Below, piece by piece: positions 36,833 through 47,784 of a DNA stretch of 64,000 nt. Each line of letters starts with the position of its first letter. The first letter of the stretch is position 1. This DNA comes from Luzula sylvatica (taxonomy: Eukaryota > Streptophyta > Magnoliopsida > Poales > Juncaceae), in NCBI GenBank assembly GCA_946800325.1, contig OX326956.1, positions 23,906,356-23,970,355 of the forward strand. The letters are read 5' to 3'. The translations under genes were made by a program, and so were the position numbers. Below the pieces are notes generated by a model, which was given only the letters and a program-made list of their open reading frames with translations, ran no database searches and was not told the DNA's origin.

Positions 36833-38847
36833 TCATGACGAGACATGCTATTTTGATATTTCTCAAATATAATATACATTTATGGAAGATGATAAACTAA
36901 TTGAAAATGTAATAAATATCAAACATTACTCATAGGGCATAATGGTCATTTGTTAAAAAAAACGAATCTGCTATTTATTAAATCATGTTAGCTCTTGCAA
37001 TAGCGCCACCCTATATAATATTATAAGATATACATCATATGTTAATAGTATTTTTACAAATTAAATTTTCAAAACCCGCCAAATATATTCGCTTGAATTT
37101 CTATTTATTTTGACATCCTAGATTACATTTTCTCTAATTTCAATTTGTGAAAATATTATGTAAGAGAATACAATGCAAAAGAATGCATATTACATGATTG
37201 AATTATTGTTATTATTATTTTTATTATTTTAAAACAATAGTTGTAAACATCCTATATAATAATGTTATAACTATGTTTTTGTTCAAAGAACTTTAATATT
37301 TAAATTTCAAAATAAATAAATTATAGAAATGAGAAAGAATAGTACATACTTATAGAACATAATAATTTATTTATCTTATAAAAATATATCAAGTACTATT
37401 GCTATTTTTTAAGTTATAAATTTAAAAATACCATTTGATTAGGTCAAGCCCAGCCCAATGTTTTGAAAGATCCAAAACATATTTCATAAAATTACTCTAA
37501 ATTTGTTGTAATGGACTGTGATTTTTTCTATACTATGTAATTTGTTAAAATAGACCGCGAATTTACCAACCCCCTTATTTTGGACCCATCTTTATGCAAT
37601 TTTCTCATGCCACCTCATCACAACTCATGCCACATCATCACAATTATTTCAACCATTAGATTATGATATGTGGCAATATATGAACCATAGATTAATTTTT
37701 TATTTTGTGTGATTATGTTTTATTTGTAGATATTTATGTGTCCCTTATTTTACACATACTTTTAAACAATTTTAGAAAGCCACGTCACCTTACAGTGATG
37801 ACGTGTCAAAATATTATTTGTTAGGTTCATGTTGAACCAATTGTATTTGATTTTGAATTTTTTTCACAATATGTTACATGATCAATTGTGAATACAAATA
37901 GAATGTGAAGAGTTTAAATATCTAACATTAATAAATTAATATATAATATCATAAATACATCAAATATTGTTAGTATTTTCATAATATAATTTAAAAAAAT
38001 TAAGAAATATATTCGCTTGAATTTTATCTTTATTTTGAGATCCATATTATCATATATTTAATATTTTTCTCTAACTTAAAATTATGAAAACAATTATGTA
38101 AAAAAAGATATAAAAATAAATATAATTACATTAATGACTTGTAAGCCTAATAATTATTATTTTTAAAACTAGAATTGATAAAAATTGCACATACTACTAA
38201 GTATGTTATTATCATATATTCAATACTTTTCTCTAACATAAAATTATGAAAACAATTATGTAAAAAAAAAATATAAAAAAATATATAATTACATTAATGA
38301 CTTATTATTATTTTTTTTAAACATATAATTGAAAAAAATTGCACATCCTAATTATTATTATTATTTTTAAAACAATTATGTTATATTTGTATTTTTACTT
38401 AAAACAATTTCATGTTAATCTCTAAAAAAAATAATGAAATATATTTATTTACTAAACACAAATAATTTCTTTAACTTATATAATATTTTTCAATAATAAA
38501 CATGAAATATAAAAATTATCAGACACAAATAATTTTTTTAAACTTTTACAATGTTATTATTCTTAATTTTAGATATGAAAATTTAGAATATCATATGGTT
38601 TTGATTTTTGTTTATGTCAACGCATGTTGTTTTATTATTTTATAGTGAAATTTATTCTTTTTTGTATATGTTGTATTAAAATACTAAATAAATATTTCGC
38701 AATGTGTCAAATTCAAAAATAATATAATAATTTTGTTATAATCAAACTTCCTTAATCAATATGATATTTATTTTTATAAAGTCTTATATTTGATCCCGAA
38801 AAATCATAACTATATATTATGTGTATGGTAAATCAAATGAAACAAAA
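36061..38847. other. AT-rich DNA with internal direct repeats, possible non-autonomous Helitron body
   Basis: No genes. An ATT microsatellite fills 36773-36832. The word aatatattcgcttgaatt occurs near 37083 and again near 38004. A segment of about 160 bp near 38051 (catatatt..ttttctctaac) repeats at about 38214. A segment ending gcaatagcg near 37005 resembles pieces at 27030 and 52440. The stretch ends with a Helitron-like 3' terminus at 38848-38875; a matching 5' end starting with TC could not be fixed. Confidence 0.5.
36773..36832. repeat. ATT trinucleotide microsatellite
   Basis: About 20 perfect ATT triplets in a row. Confidence 0.95.
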
Positions 38848-38875
38848 CCGCCGCGGAGCACGGGTAATCTCCTAG
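38848..38875 (+). mobile_element. Helitron-like 3' terminus
   Basis: The sequence ccgccgcggagcacggg is followed by taatctc and ends cCTAG|T. Plant Helitrons end in CTRR, usually CTAG followed by a host T, with a short GC-rich hairpin about 10 nt before the end. The GC-rich block here can pair ccg with cgg only weakly, so the hairpin has probably decayed. It is the only GC-rich cluster in several kilobases of AT-rich DNA. Confidence 0.55.
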
Positions 38876-41800
38876 TCTTATGTAATTTTGTAGAACAGAA
38901 TCCCGACTTGACGTCCGGGCTTCAAATTTTGTATGTATGGGCCGACCATGCATTTGATGTTAAATAATATTTAGTTGTGTTTTTGCTTTATTAAATTTTG
39001 TAAGTATTTTTGTAAGTATTTTCACTGTAAAATGTGACATTATGTATAATTTGTGAGTTCTAACAGTATGACGAGATTAATGTAATATGAAATATTTTTT
39101 GTTAAGAAAAAAGTTCATTATAAAAATACAAATTAACTTATCAATTTATGGATGGGCACGAAAAGTGATAACTACCATAGTTACTAAATTGAGTCTGAGA
39201 CGACAAGTATTACCGACTCGGGCTATATAAAACATATATATTGTATTTTATGGTTATCACTTTAAAATATTATGTAATTTTGAAGTAATGTATTGTTTCA
39301 ACTAAATAATACAAAATTGAAGAAAATTAAATCAACAAAACCCCTTTCTAACTATCAATTATTTCTATCAATTTGAGATTGTCATATCTCATTGAGATTT
39401 ACTTTTTTATGCTATGAGTTTTCGTGAAAATTGTAAGAAAATAAGTATGTATAAATTGTCAACAGAATTATAACCTCCACATGACATATAAGCTAGCAAT
39501 ATCGAAATTAGATTCTGAGAAATTAGATTCATGAAGTGCAACTAATGTGCCAGAAGCACTATTATATTCTGAGAAAATTGTTCTTAATTACTTATATTCT
39601 CTTTATGAAGTGCAATAATATTTTTATATGATTTGATTCGTAAAGTTGCATGTTTGACTGTGTCGAATTTAAATTAAATGGTGATATGAAGATTCTCTAC
39701 AAAACAACAATAACTAACAGCTAGTCTACCAGCAAAAAATCTAAAAGATTACAAAAAGAAGATCCTATACAAATTTGAAAGCGAATACATCTCATGATCT
39801 ATACAGTTTACTTTTGAAGAAAATGATACTTTCTTGAAAGTCTTGAATAAGAAAGGATGTTTTGTCAAAAAAATTCAGGAGTTTGAAAATCATATAACAT
39901 GGTTAATTTTAATTAATTTTTTTTTTTTAGAAAAAAAACTCAGGGCCACTCTATTTATTTATGTTTCGGTACAACACAGGAAGTTTAATTTTAGAGATAG
40001 ATACTGCAGCACATGGTAACCAGATATATAGACAAGTGGTAATTAATTAAGCTATAAAGTAGTGTATTAAGTTAGGTACATGAGCAGTAGAGCTAAATTC
40101 AGCTTTTTGAAGAAAAATGAAGGCATGCATGCATGCAATACAATTTCTCTATGGTAAGTGGTAACTTGCATTTATAACAATCCAATAAGTTAAACATCTA
40201 TTATACATGTTTCTACAATTGGAGACTAAGTGACAATTCCCCTAATCTTGCCTCTTCTTGGCTTGAATGATGTATTTGCGTCTTAATTTGAAAGAGATCA
40301 AAACAAAATTGAATTTATTATTATTTTAATATTTTGGTGAGGATTGACAGCATATTAGTAGCCACACAAAGCAGAGAAAGAAGCTGATGTGTCATGCATG
40401 TCTGGCATTATATAAGTAGGGTTCTGTTTATCATAGGGTGCAAGTACCCACTATCATCAGGATTGAAGGGTGCTTGTACGGGATCGGACGGTGATAACGA
40501 CCCCTCCTTTCTACATGTGCTCCGAATTGAGTTTTAGAGAGAGAAACATCTAGATAGGGACTATGCATGGGCTCCCCTCACACTTTGTCCTCTTGCATTA
40601 GGGTTTAGAACTTAGGGACCCTCAATGCAGTAAAACAGAATTCCATTTTTATCAGGGTTTTTGAGTCTCATCGTAACATTGATCACTAGATCCTTTTCAA
40701 ATTTTTAAATATAGATTATGTTATTATTTGAACGAATATGAATAGGATATGATTTGGTTTGAAGTGTAAACAAGAGTCAAGGAGGAGACTATGTATGCAT
40801 GTTCATTTCCACCTAGTTCACATGTAGATGCTACTGCATGCAAAGGGCCAAAACTAAACCAAGCACCCGTTTTTTAGAAAAAGGAATTTATGGCAGAGAG
40901 AGAGAGAAAAAAAAGATGGAGAGGAGGAGAGAGAGAGAGAGAAATAAAAAGACGAGAGAAAAATAAAAGCTAAATACTTTTGATGATTTGACATGTCTAC
41001 TCAGAAGCAGAAGGGCAGAAGCAGGTGCTGCAGGAGGCAGTGATGAATGATCCTCTTTCTCTCTCTATCCACACTCCATTCTCTCTCCATTCTTGACCTC
41101 AATGGAGATATCAGAAAAGGAAAAAGGGAAGTATGGAATAATGCAATGAACGGAGAGGATGGGAGTAAAAATTATTGACAATCTTTCTCTCTTCCCTTCG
41201 TTACCTTCGTTATCAACTTTATTTTTTGGTTATTTTTTCAGTTTTGAATGCTTTTTTATTTTAATGTGTAGAAGAAAAAAAAATGGTGGACCTTGAATTT
41301 TAGTTTAGTAGAATAAATAATTTGTCGTGACCTGACACCAATCACTTGTCCATGAGTGCCAAGCCATACATACAAGTTGCCTCCATTGGTCCACCTTGTA
41401 ACATTTTCAATTTCAATTACCCAAAACTACCCATCATCATGTTCCAATAAATAATTATATATTTCAAAAAAAAAATTTGATAATAAATAGAAATTTTTTT
41501 TATATCTTTTGTTCATTAATGTAAATGAAGATCGAACTCACATAATTTTTCATAACATATATTTTTTCAGTTTTAAACTTAACCAACTATGTTACGGACT
41601 TATTGACTATATATTATAAATTTATAACAAATATTTGATTTTCTTAATTACCATAACTTATTCAAATAAGTTGACTACTAACTTTCAAATACTCCCTTTT
41701 AGTAGAATTAAATATAATAATAAAAAAAAACAATGAATATTTGGTATGGAAAATACTAACCCCATACACTATGGGGATCCAAATAAGAATCTAAATCTTT

Positions 41801-42282
41801 TTGGATTAATAATAAATATGTGAAAAGTTAAGGGTTTTTTGGAAAATATTGATAAAAGTAAAGCTTCCTATTTTACCCCCACTTTTTTTTTTTTGCTCCA
41901 TTTACACTAAAGCCTGCAGAGTAAAGAAAATGGTGCGCCAAAACCAACCAAACAGGAAATTTAAAATCGATAGGCCTTGAACAAGAAAAAGAAGAGGGAG
42001 TTAGGTATTTTTCTAGCTTTCAGCTATACTCATTTACGATACTCATTTAATAACCTCATTTAGAGCATGTTACTGTACATAAAAAGTTGAATGATTGTTG
42101 ATATGATAGCTATAACCCTCAATTAGCTACACACATCAAAAGTCAATGCTTTCTTTACCTTCAAAAAAATAAAATTGAGAAAAAAGTTAGCCCCTTACTA
42201 ATATCGTTATAGGAATCAAGCCCAATAATAATGAAGGGGGCTTTTGTATTAAATTCATTATGTAGGGTTTATGACTCGGAAC
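38876..42282. other. Long intergenic region upstream of the YABBY gene
   Basis: No gene is supported. The part at about 40380-41420 is less AT-rich than its surroundings and includes gcatgcatgcatgcaa (40125), AG-rich tracts near 40900, and a stretch near 40430-40640 with tacccactatcatcagg and gatcggacggtgataac. Since it lies 5-6 kb upstream of YABBY it could hold distal regulatory sequence, but nothing specific was recognised. Confidence 0.45.
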
Positions 42283-42418
42283 CTGTGTTGCACGAATACG
42301 ACGGTCACCGTATCGGATATGACAATACAACAATTTAACATACGATTTAGGATACGATACATGCACGACGATGTCGATACGGGTAAATTTGGTTTTTTGA
42401 AATATCCGCGCAACATAG
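42283..42418. repeat. Short foldback element (MITE-like)
   Basis: The ends ctgtgttgcacg and cgcgcaacatag are inverted copies of each other with two mismatches, about 136 bp apart. The interior consists of cgtatcg/gatacg-type words that also pair (ccgtatcggatatg, gatacgatac). No target duplication was identified with certainty. It abuts a fragment of the U1-70K 3' end. Confidence 0.6.
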
Positions 42419-42486
42419 CTTGGAACACTATCTCGTAAAAACAAAGGCAACAAACAAACAAACCACAAATGACATGCTCACATTCT

Positions 42487-42596
42487 TAAGTTCATAGTGG
42501 AAATACAATCTCAAATTCAACATTACAAAATATCAAGAAAAAAAAACAAGAAATAGGAAAGAAAAGAATGCCTCCCCTTCTTCAAGTGTTTCTGCA
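42487..42596 (-). pseudogene. Fragment copied from the U1-70K 3' end
   Basis: The segment shares attcaacattacaaaatat, aagaaataggaaagaaaaga and gcctccccttcttca with 44160-44306, which is the 3' UTR and last exon of the U1-70K gene. A stretch matching about 44207-44288 is deleted. Only about eight codons of the final exon are represented, so it is not a gene. It lies 1.7 kb beyond the real 3' end and in the same orientation. Confidence 0.8.
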
Positions 42597-43340
42597 TCTC
42601 TGCGATTATTTGGGGATTTTTGTAGAGATCACGGGATATTCGCATTAGCAGAAGGAGGACAGCGGAGAGATGATCACAAGATATTCGCCCTCGACCCCCG
42701 TTGTGCGCCCCTCGCATCAATAGCATGACCATTTCAATGGACCAGACACGATGTAGAATATTTTTTCCGACTCAAGCCGAACCTTGTCCAACATGTGATG
42801 CTAAGTACCGTCTCGCTAGTTGGTTGGTCACACACTGCTGGACATTTTTGGAGTGTATGTACAGCGGCGTGACCTTCAACATATCAAAATCGATAGTTCC
42901 GGTTGTTTTTTCTATGGAGGTGAGAAGGGCCCTGACTCCGTCCCTTATGGTCTAGGCCAATCCTGCTATAGACAAAAGGAAATAACATGAATATTGACCT
43001 ATCGAGTTCTGCTTCTCTTGCAAAATCAAAAGTTATTTTCCTTAATATGTTAAAATCAACATTCTCGACAGTTAATATTCCAAAACAGAGGCCGGAAGGG
43101 ACCTTGGTCTTTCCAAAATTTTCACAAAATAATATCAATATAACAGTTTCCATGTTACCAACTCCAAAAAAAATTGTAATGTATATATCTAATGTTCCAG
43201 TATATATATATTTTTTAAAAGGGTTAGCAAATTGCTAAGTCTTGTGATATATTGTATAAATATATAAAGATAGAGAGGGATTACACACTTGATGGAGGTG
43301 TCTGAGGTAAAGCCCTCATTTCACCAATTATACCAGCTAA
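42597..43340. other. Unassigned DNA between U1-70K fragment and LINE remnant
   Basis: Open frames of 83-89 codons occur on both strands, but none resembles a known protein and there is no consistent coding signal. The composition is more GC-rich at 42640-42960 than at 42970-43260. Confidence 0.5.
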
Positions 43341-43927
43341 AATGTATGGCCTATCTCCTATAAACTACTGTGGCGGCCGTTCCGTTAGTGAATTTGGTCC
43401 ACACCGCGTTCTCTTGCAAGACTAAGGTGGCCAGAAAGCTAGGAGATTGTTTTTTGTTATGAAATATGCGCCGATTCCGTTCTTTCGACATGTTCCAATT
43501 GGCCGCCATCCAAAGCGAGTTCCACGCACGTCTGTCTTTCTTTGGTGTCAATATGCGTTGCGACTCCCAACTGTCAAAGGGGTGATCCCCTTGTAGATAG
43601 GACCCTACAAGCCCGTTAGTTCGTCGAATTATTCTCCAACGGCTTTAGTGTAGGACCCTACAAGCCCGTTAGAGGTGATCTCTCGACTCGCCCATTCTAT
43701 TGCAAGAGAGCATGTAGGGGAGTTTGGCCAACCTTTCTTTATTAAGATATTTGATGTGTTAAGTTTGTTATGAGATGCCATCCACTGAAAGAACTCACTT
43801 TCAAGGGTGCTCTGGTTCTCCAAATTTGTTTCGGCCAGCTCTGTACTTTATATCTAATGTTCCGATATATTTTATCAGTATAATAATGTAAAACTCCTCC
43901 CCACCTTTGAATTCTCAATATCAACAA
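43341..43927 (-). pseudogene. Decayed LINE ORF2 C-terminus (zf-RVT region)
   Basis: Three minus-strand frames together give broken pieces of a LINE reverse-transcriptase C-terminus: WRTRAPLKVSSFSGW and ILIKKGWPNSPTC (zf-RVT region), then WNSLWMAANWNMSKERNRRI (final helix, compare TIWLERNNRIF in the intact LINE). Frameshifts separate them. A phrase of about 20 bp beginning taggaccctaca occurs twice (near 43599 and 43651), an internal duplication that breaks the frame. No poly(A) tail or target duplication was recognised, so the copy is old. Confidence 0.82.
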
Positions 43928-44249
43928 TTATCAATAACATTAAGTATCGAAAGCACTCCTCAAAGTACTCTTCTTTGTGTGTTTACAACTCTCTAATACT
44001 CATTTCAATTAATCCATGTAACCACAATCTTTCATTTATATATTAAATCATCTGGTTTGTACTTGCCAACCATTCAACAGAAAAAAACAAAAAAAGAGAA
44101 AAAAAAGACTTCACAAACTAAATGTACATTATCTCAAGTTCACAGTACCAATAAAATCTTAAATTCAACATTACAAAATATCAAGAAATAGGAAAGAAAA
44201 GAATGTCCATAGTTTAAACAAAGTACCAACAACATTTATTTAATATTAT
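43928..44249. other. 3' flank and presumed 3' UTR of U1-70K
   Basis: AT-rich DNA directly downstream of the U1-70K stop. The part at 44140-44249 is the source of the fragment at 42.5 kb. No other feature was seen. Confidence 0.55.
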
Positions 44250-47213
44250 CTAATCTTTGCGGTAATACGCATAATCTTGTTCATCATACGCCTCCCCTTC
44301 TTCAGGTGCTTCTTCGGGTCCACGAATATTATTATGACTCGTCAGAACCATCTCATCTTCATTATTATTTTTATCATCAATATTTTTAATATTATTAGTA
44401 TACTTCTGATCATAGTCATAATTATAGTTCTCGTATCCGTGACGATGATCTGGCATAATCGTATCTTGTTCATCCACTCGGTCTCTTTCACGGTCTCGGC
44501 CCCTACTATCCCTGTGCCTATCCCTATAATAATAAAATAATAATTTCAATAATTAATATTTAATTTGTGAATATAATCATAATGAAAATAAGTGCTGACC
44601 TGTCACGATCCCTAGACTCGCGACCACGATCACGATGATCCTTACTATCTCTATCACGACCCCTTTCCCTCTCCTTCTCACGATCTCTTTCTCTCTCTCC
44701 TCTCTCTCCTCTATCCCTATCACGTCCTCTTTCTCTCTCCCTATCGCGATCCTTATCCCTCGTCCTGTCTCTCTCGCGGTGGTGCTTCTCTTTATCATCT
44801 CTTTCGCGCGTCCTCTCTCTCTCATGAGACCTCTCTCTCGATTTCGCCCTATCTCTCTCTTTCTCCCTCTCCCTTTCCCTTTCCTTCTCCCTCTCTCTTT
44901 CCTTTTCTCTTTCTCTCTCCTTCTCTCGTTCGCGTGACTTCTCTCTTTCTCTCTCCTTAGGTTCCTCGGATCTCGGTCTCGACGCAGATGCCGAAGCCGG
45001 TTGCTCCCTACCAAACAAAGAAACACAAATAATTAATATCCTCACAAAATTAAATAAATAAATAAGTTTATTACTTGGGGACGACTTCTTCGACGGCCAT
45101 ACGACTGGACCCGAGACCGCCACCTAAGCGTCTCGGACGCCAATTCGGAACGGTTCTGCCGCGCTCCACGTCAACAAGGAGTCTCCTGTTATCTACCTTC
45201 CTCCCATCTGCTTGCTTGTACGCATCTATTAAATTTATGAAATTAATTAAAATTTATTTCTTTTAATCATAAATTAAATAAATATAGAAAATAATCAAGT
45301 AACTAAATTACTTTTCATGTCACGAGTATGAGTGTATTCGATGAAGGCGTATCCTCTAGGCTTGTTCGTTTCCTTGTCAGTAACCATACGTACCTAAAAC
45401 ATAACAAACAAATTTAAATTTACAAATATAATATATGCATATCGAATAGTACTCTCTCTCTCTCAACTCGAGTCTCGAGTAAGCCATAAACCCTAAACCC
45501 TTAATCTAGGAGGCACGACAGACAGGCGAGAAAAGCCTAACTAGCCGCGCTAACCTTTGAATTAAATGCGAAGAGCTGGCGAATCAAAAACTCGAACGAA
45601 TTATCTCGTAGATTTGGCATGATGGCTTTGACATAAGAGAACCCAAAACCCTTACCATGGGTTTTTTTTTATTTTTATTTAAACCCCTTACCAGGGATAT
45701 TATTATTAAATTAAATTATTATTTAACCCATAATGAAGATTTAACTACCTGAACTACCTGAAATTTTGTCTAACGGCTTTGCCCAAGAGTATGTCGGTGA
45801 TTTTATTTTTTCATGGAAGCCCTTTTACGAGGGATATTATTATGAAATGAAATAATGATTTTACCAGTATATCTCTGATGGACGAAAATACGACCCAAAA
45901 TATTTCTTTAGAAAAAGGCGATATAGTTTAAGTACCTCAACTACCTGATAGAGCAATGCCACTGAGAGGATTCATACAAATTTAAAAGAACCTTCTAGAA
46001 GGTTCCCTTCCACAAAAATAAAAAAGTTTGTTTTAAAAGATCTTATAGTTTTATATAGAAATTATATTTTTACTTTTTACTAGTAATAAAATTGTATTTA
46101 TTTATTTATTAATTAAATTAGTTTGAATAAAAGGTACTACCAAGTATATAATATTACCAAAATAAGAAAAGTTCACCTTCAACGAGATAAAATCTCGTAT
46201 ACTTACCCTTTTAATTGGTCCGTACACTTCGAACTCCCTTTTCAGCTTATGTTCTGGTGTCTCGTAGCTCTACATGATTATTAACAAACCATATCAATAA
46301 ATAATTATTAAAATAATAATTGAAGATAATGTGATAATTAAAAAAAAAATAAAAGCTTACAATTTTTGCGACAAAAAGGGTTTTGTACGGATCTCCCGTT
46401 ACGTTTGGATCGTTGTTCGGGTCGTCTACACCGAAAAATAGATATGTTAGTGAATGAAGTTTTTATATATATAGTAATATTTAATTATTTATTTATATAC
46501 ATATAATAATATAATAAAAATAGAAATTAATGACTTACATTTCTCAAGCTCCTCTGCAGCCTTAGCTGCACCTTTTTCGAGCTTATCTTTGCGTATTCTC
46601 GCCTTCTTTTCTGCCTGCATAATACGAAATATATTTCATTTATTAAATTAGAATAATCTAATTAATACTGTATATAAATATACCTTAGTTTCTACTTTCT
46701 CTACAGGTGGCGAGTACTCAGGATCTCCTGGCTCCGCAAAATTAGATACGAAGCTTGAAATACCTGAATCGTATGATATTTCAGTAATTATATTCCTAAT
46801 ATCATCTTTTTTCAGAGAAAAATTAAGCTTTTGAGTGGAAAAGATAAAATTGAAGTGAAATTGTATAAATTTAAGAGGAAATTCTTCTTTTACCTGAGTA
46901 AGGAGGCAATTTCCTCTTCTCAATGGGAGGCTTGAATTCCAAAGGCGGCCTTGCTTCGAAAAGCCTCAGCAAATTCGTTGTCAAACCAGTCGGATGGCTA
47001 GCTCCGATCTACAACAACAAAAAAGCACACGAATTTACCTAATAATTAGGTACAAAATTAAACAAGATCGAACGAAAAACGCGAAATTAGGGTTTGAGGA
47101 ATGCATACGAGCTTGAGCTGAAGAACGTTAGCCCGATTCTGAGCCTTGGCCCGTGCCTGCACGGCCGCCGGGTCGTTGGTGTTTCGCAACATGGCTTGGT
47201 TCAGATCCCCCAT
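44250..47213 (-). CDS. U1 snRNP 70-kDa protein (U1-70K), ten exons
   Basis: Exons: 47109-47213, 46894-47008, 46684-46763, 46539-46614, 46361-46425, 46207-46269, 45312-45393, 45075-45225, 44600-45007, 44250-44523. All junctions are GT-AG and in phase, giving 472 residues. The N-terminal U1-70K signature ([50 protein letters not shown]) wraps the U1 particle. The RRM spans about 138-215 with RNP2 LFVAKI (142-147) and RNP1 RGYAFIEY (181-188); it binds stem-loop I of U1 sn[23 protein letters not shown] follows. Residues 250-400 are an Arg/Glu/Asp/Ser repeat region used for SR-protein contacts; the tail is acidic. Intron 6 (45394-46206, 813 bp) is far longer than the rest, as in Arabidopsis, where it is alternatively retained. 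The protein defines 5' splice sites. Confidence 0.96.
45394..46206 (-). other. Long sixth intron of U1-70K (candidate regulated intron)
   Basis: The intron splits the RRM between RNP2 and RNP1. If retained, the frame continues about 33 codons and stops, giving a protein that lacks RNP1 and the whole RE/RS region. A perfect 6-bp hairpin (cgagat-loop-atctcg) lies 9 nt inside the donor, at 46183-46197. A phrase with gagggatattattat is present twice (about 45693 and 45831). Telomere-like aaaccctaaaccc occurs near 45489. Retention of this intron is known in Arabidopsis U1-70K; here it is inferred from position and length. Confidence 0.7.
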
Positions 47214-47310
47214 CGCTGCTGTCGGTACCGGAGAAGAACGACGAAAGGCGGCGAGAAATCGAGATTGTTGTACTAAAGCCTGATAATCAGGTTTTGTATG
47301 TAAGGAAAAA

Positions 47311-47384
47311 TGGGCTGTCTTTTTGTGTATGGATAAATTACTATAGAAAGATGAATGGGCTGAAAAGAAAATATACCATGGGCT
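47311..47384 (-). promoter_or_regulatory. Three site II-type TGGGCT elements upstream of U1-70K
   Basis: TGGGCT occurs at 47311-47316, 47356-47361 and 47379-47384, between 100 and 170 bp upstream of the ATG. TGGGCY (site II) elements are bound by TCP factors and mark promoters of ribosomal and RNA-processing genes in plants (established). Spacing of 20-45 bp between them fits. The start site itself was not identified. Confidence 0.6.
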
Positions 47385-47784
47385 GAAATAATAAAATTTT
47401 GATATTATAAAAGTTTTCATTGGTTACTACGAAAAATAATAACATCAATAAATATTAATTATCATAAATAAAAGTATAACGATGATTTGGTAAAAAAGTA
47501 GAAACAAGCAATATCAATGCTTGACAGTTTGATTTATTTTTGTTTGATTTTAAAACATTCATGTTATTGGCGCATACAAACTAAATCATCATACTGTTTT
47601 CATGATAAATTTATAACAAATTTGGAAAACTCATAATATTCTAATGACATTATGCATATAAAATTTCAGAAACTAATATACAAATACAACTCATTCAATC
47701 TCTTCATCATATATATTAATTATTAAGCGAGTAAACTTAAACAAGACTATGAAAGGAAAATATAAGTGTGTTTACAACGAGATA

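Noticed and set aside
40456..40478. miR159-like word ggattgaagggtgcttgta
   Set aside because: Only about 15 of 21 positions match miR159, and no complementary arm was found within 200 bp on either side, so no precursor hairpin is supported.
44577..45026. 149-codon minus frame and 100-codon plus frame across the U1-70K RE/RS region
   Set aside because: Both are alternative frames of the repetitive Arg/Glu codons in exon 9; the correct frame is fixed by flanking splice sites.
45480..45505. Telomere-like aaaccctaaaccc
   Set aside because: A single short occurrence inside a U1-70K intron, too short for an interstitial telomere. It could be a telo-box by chance.
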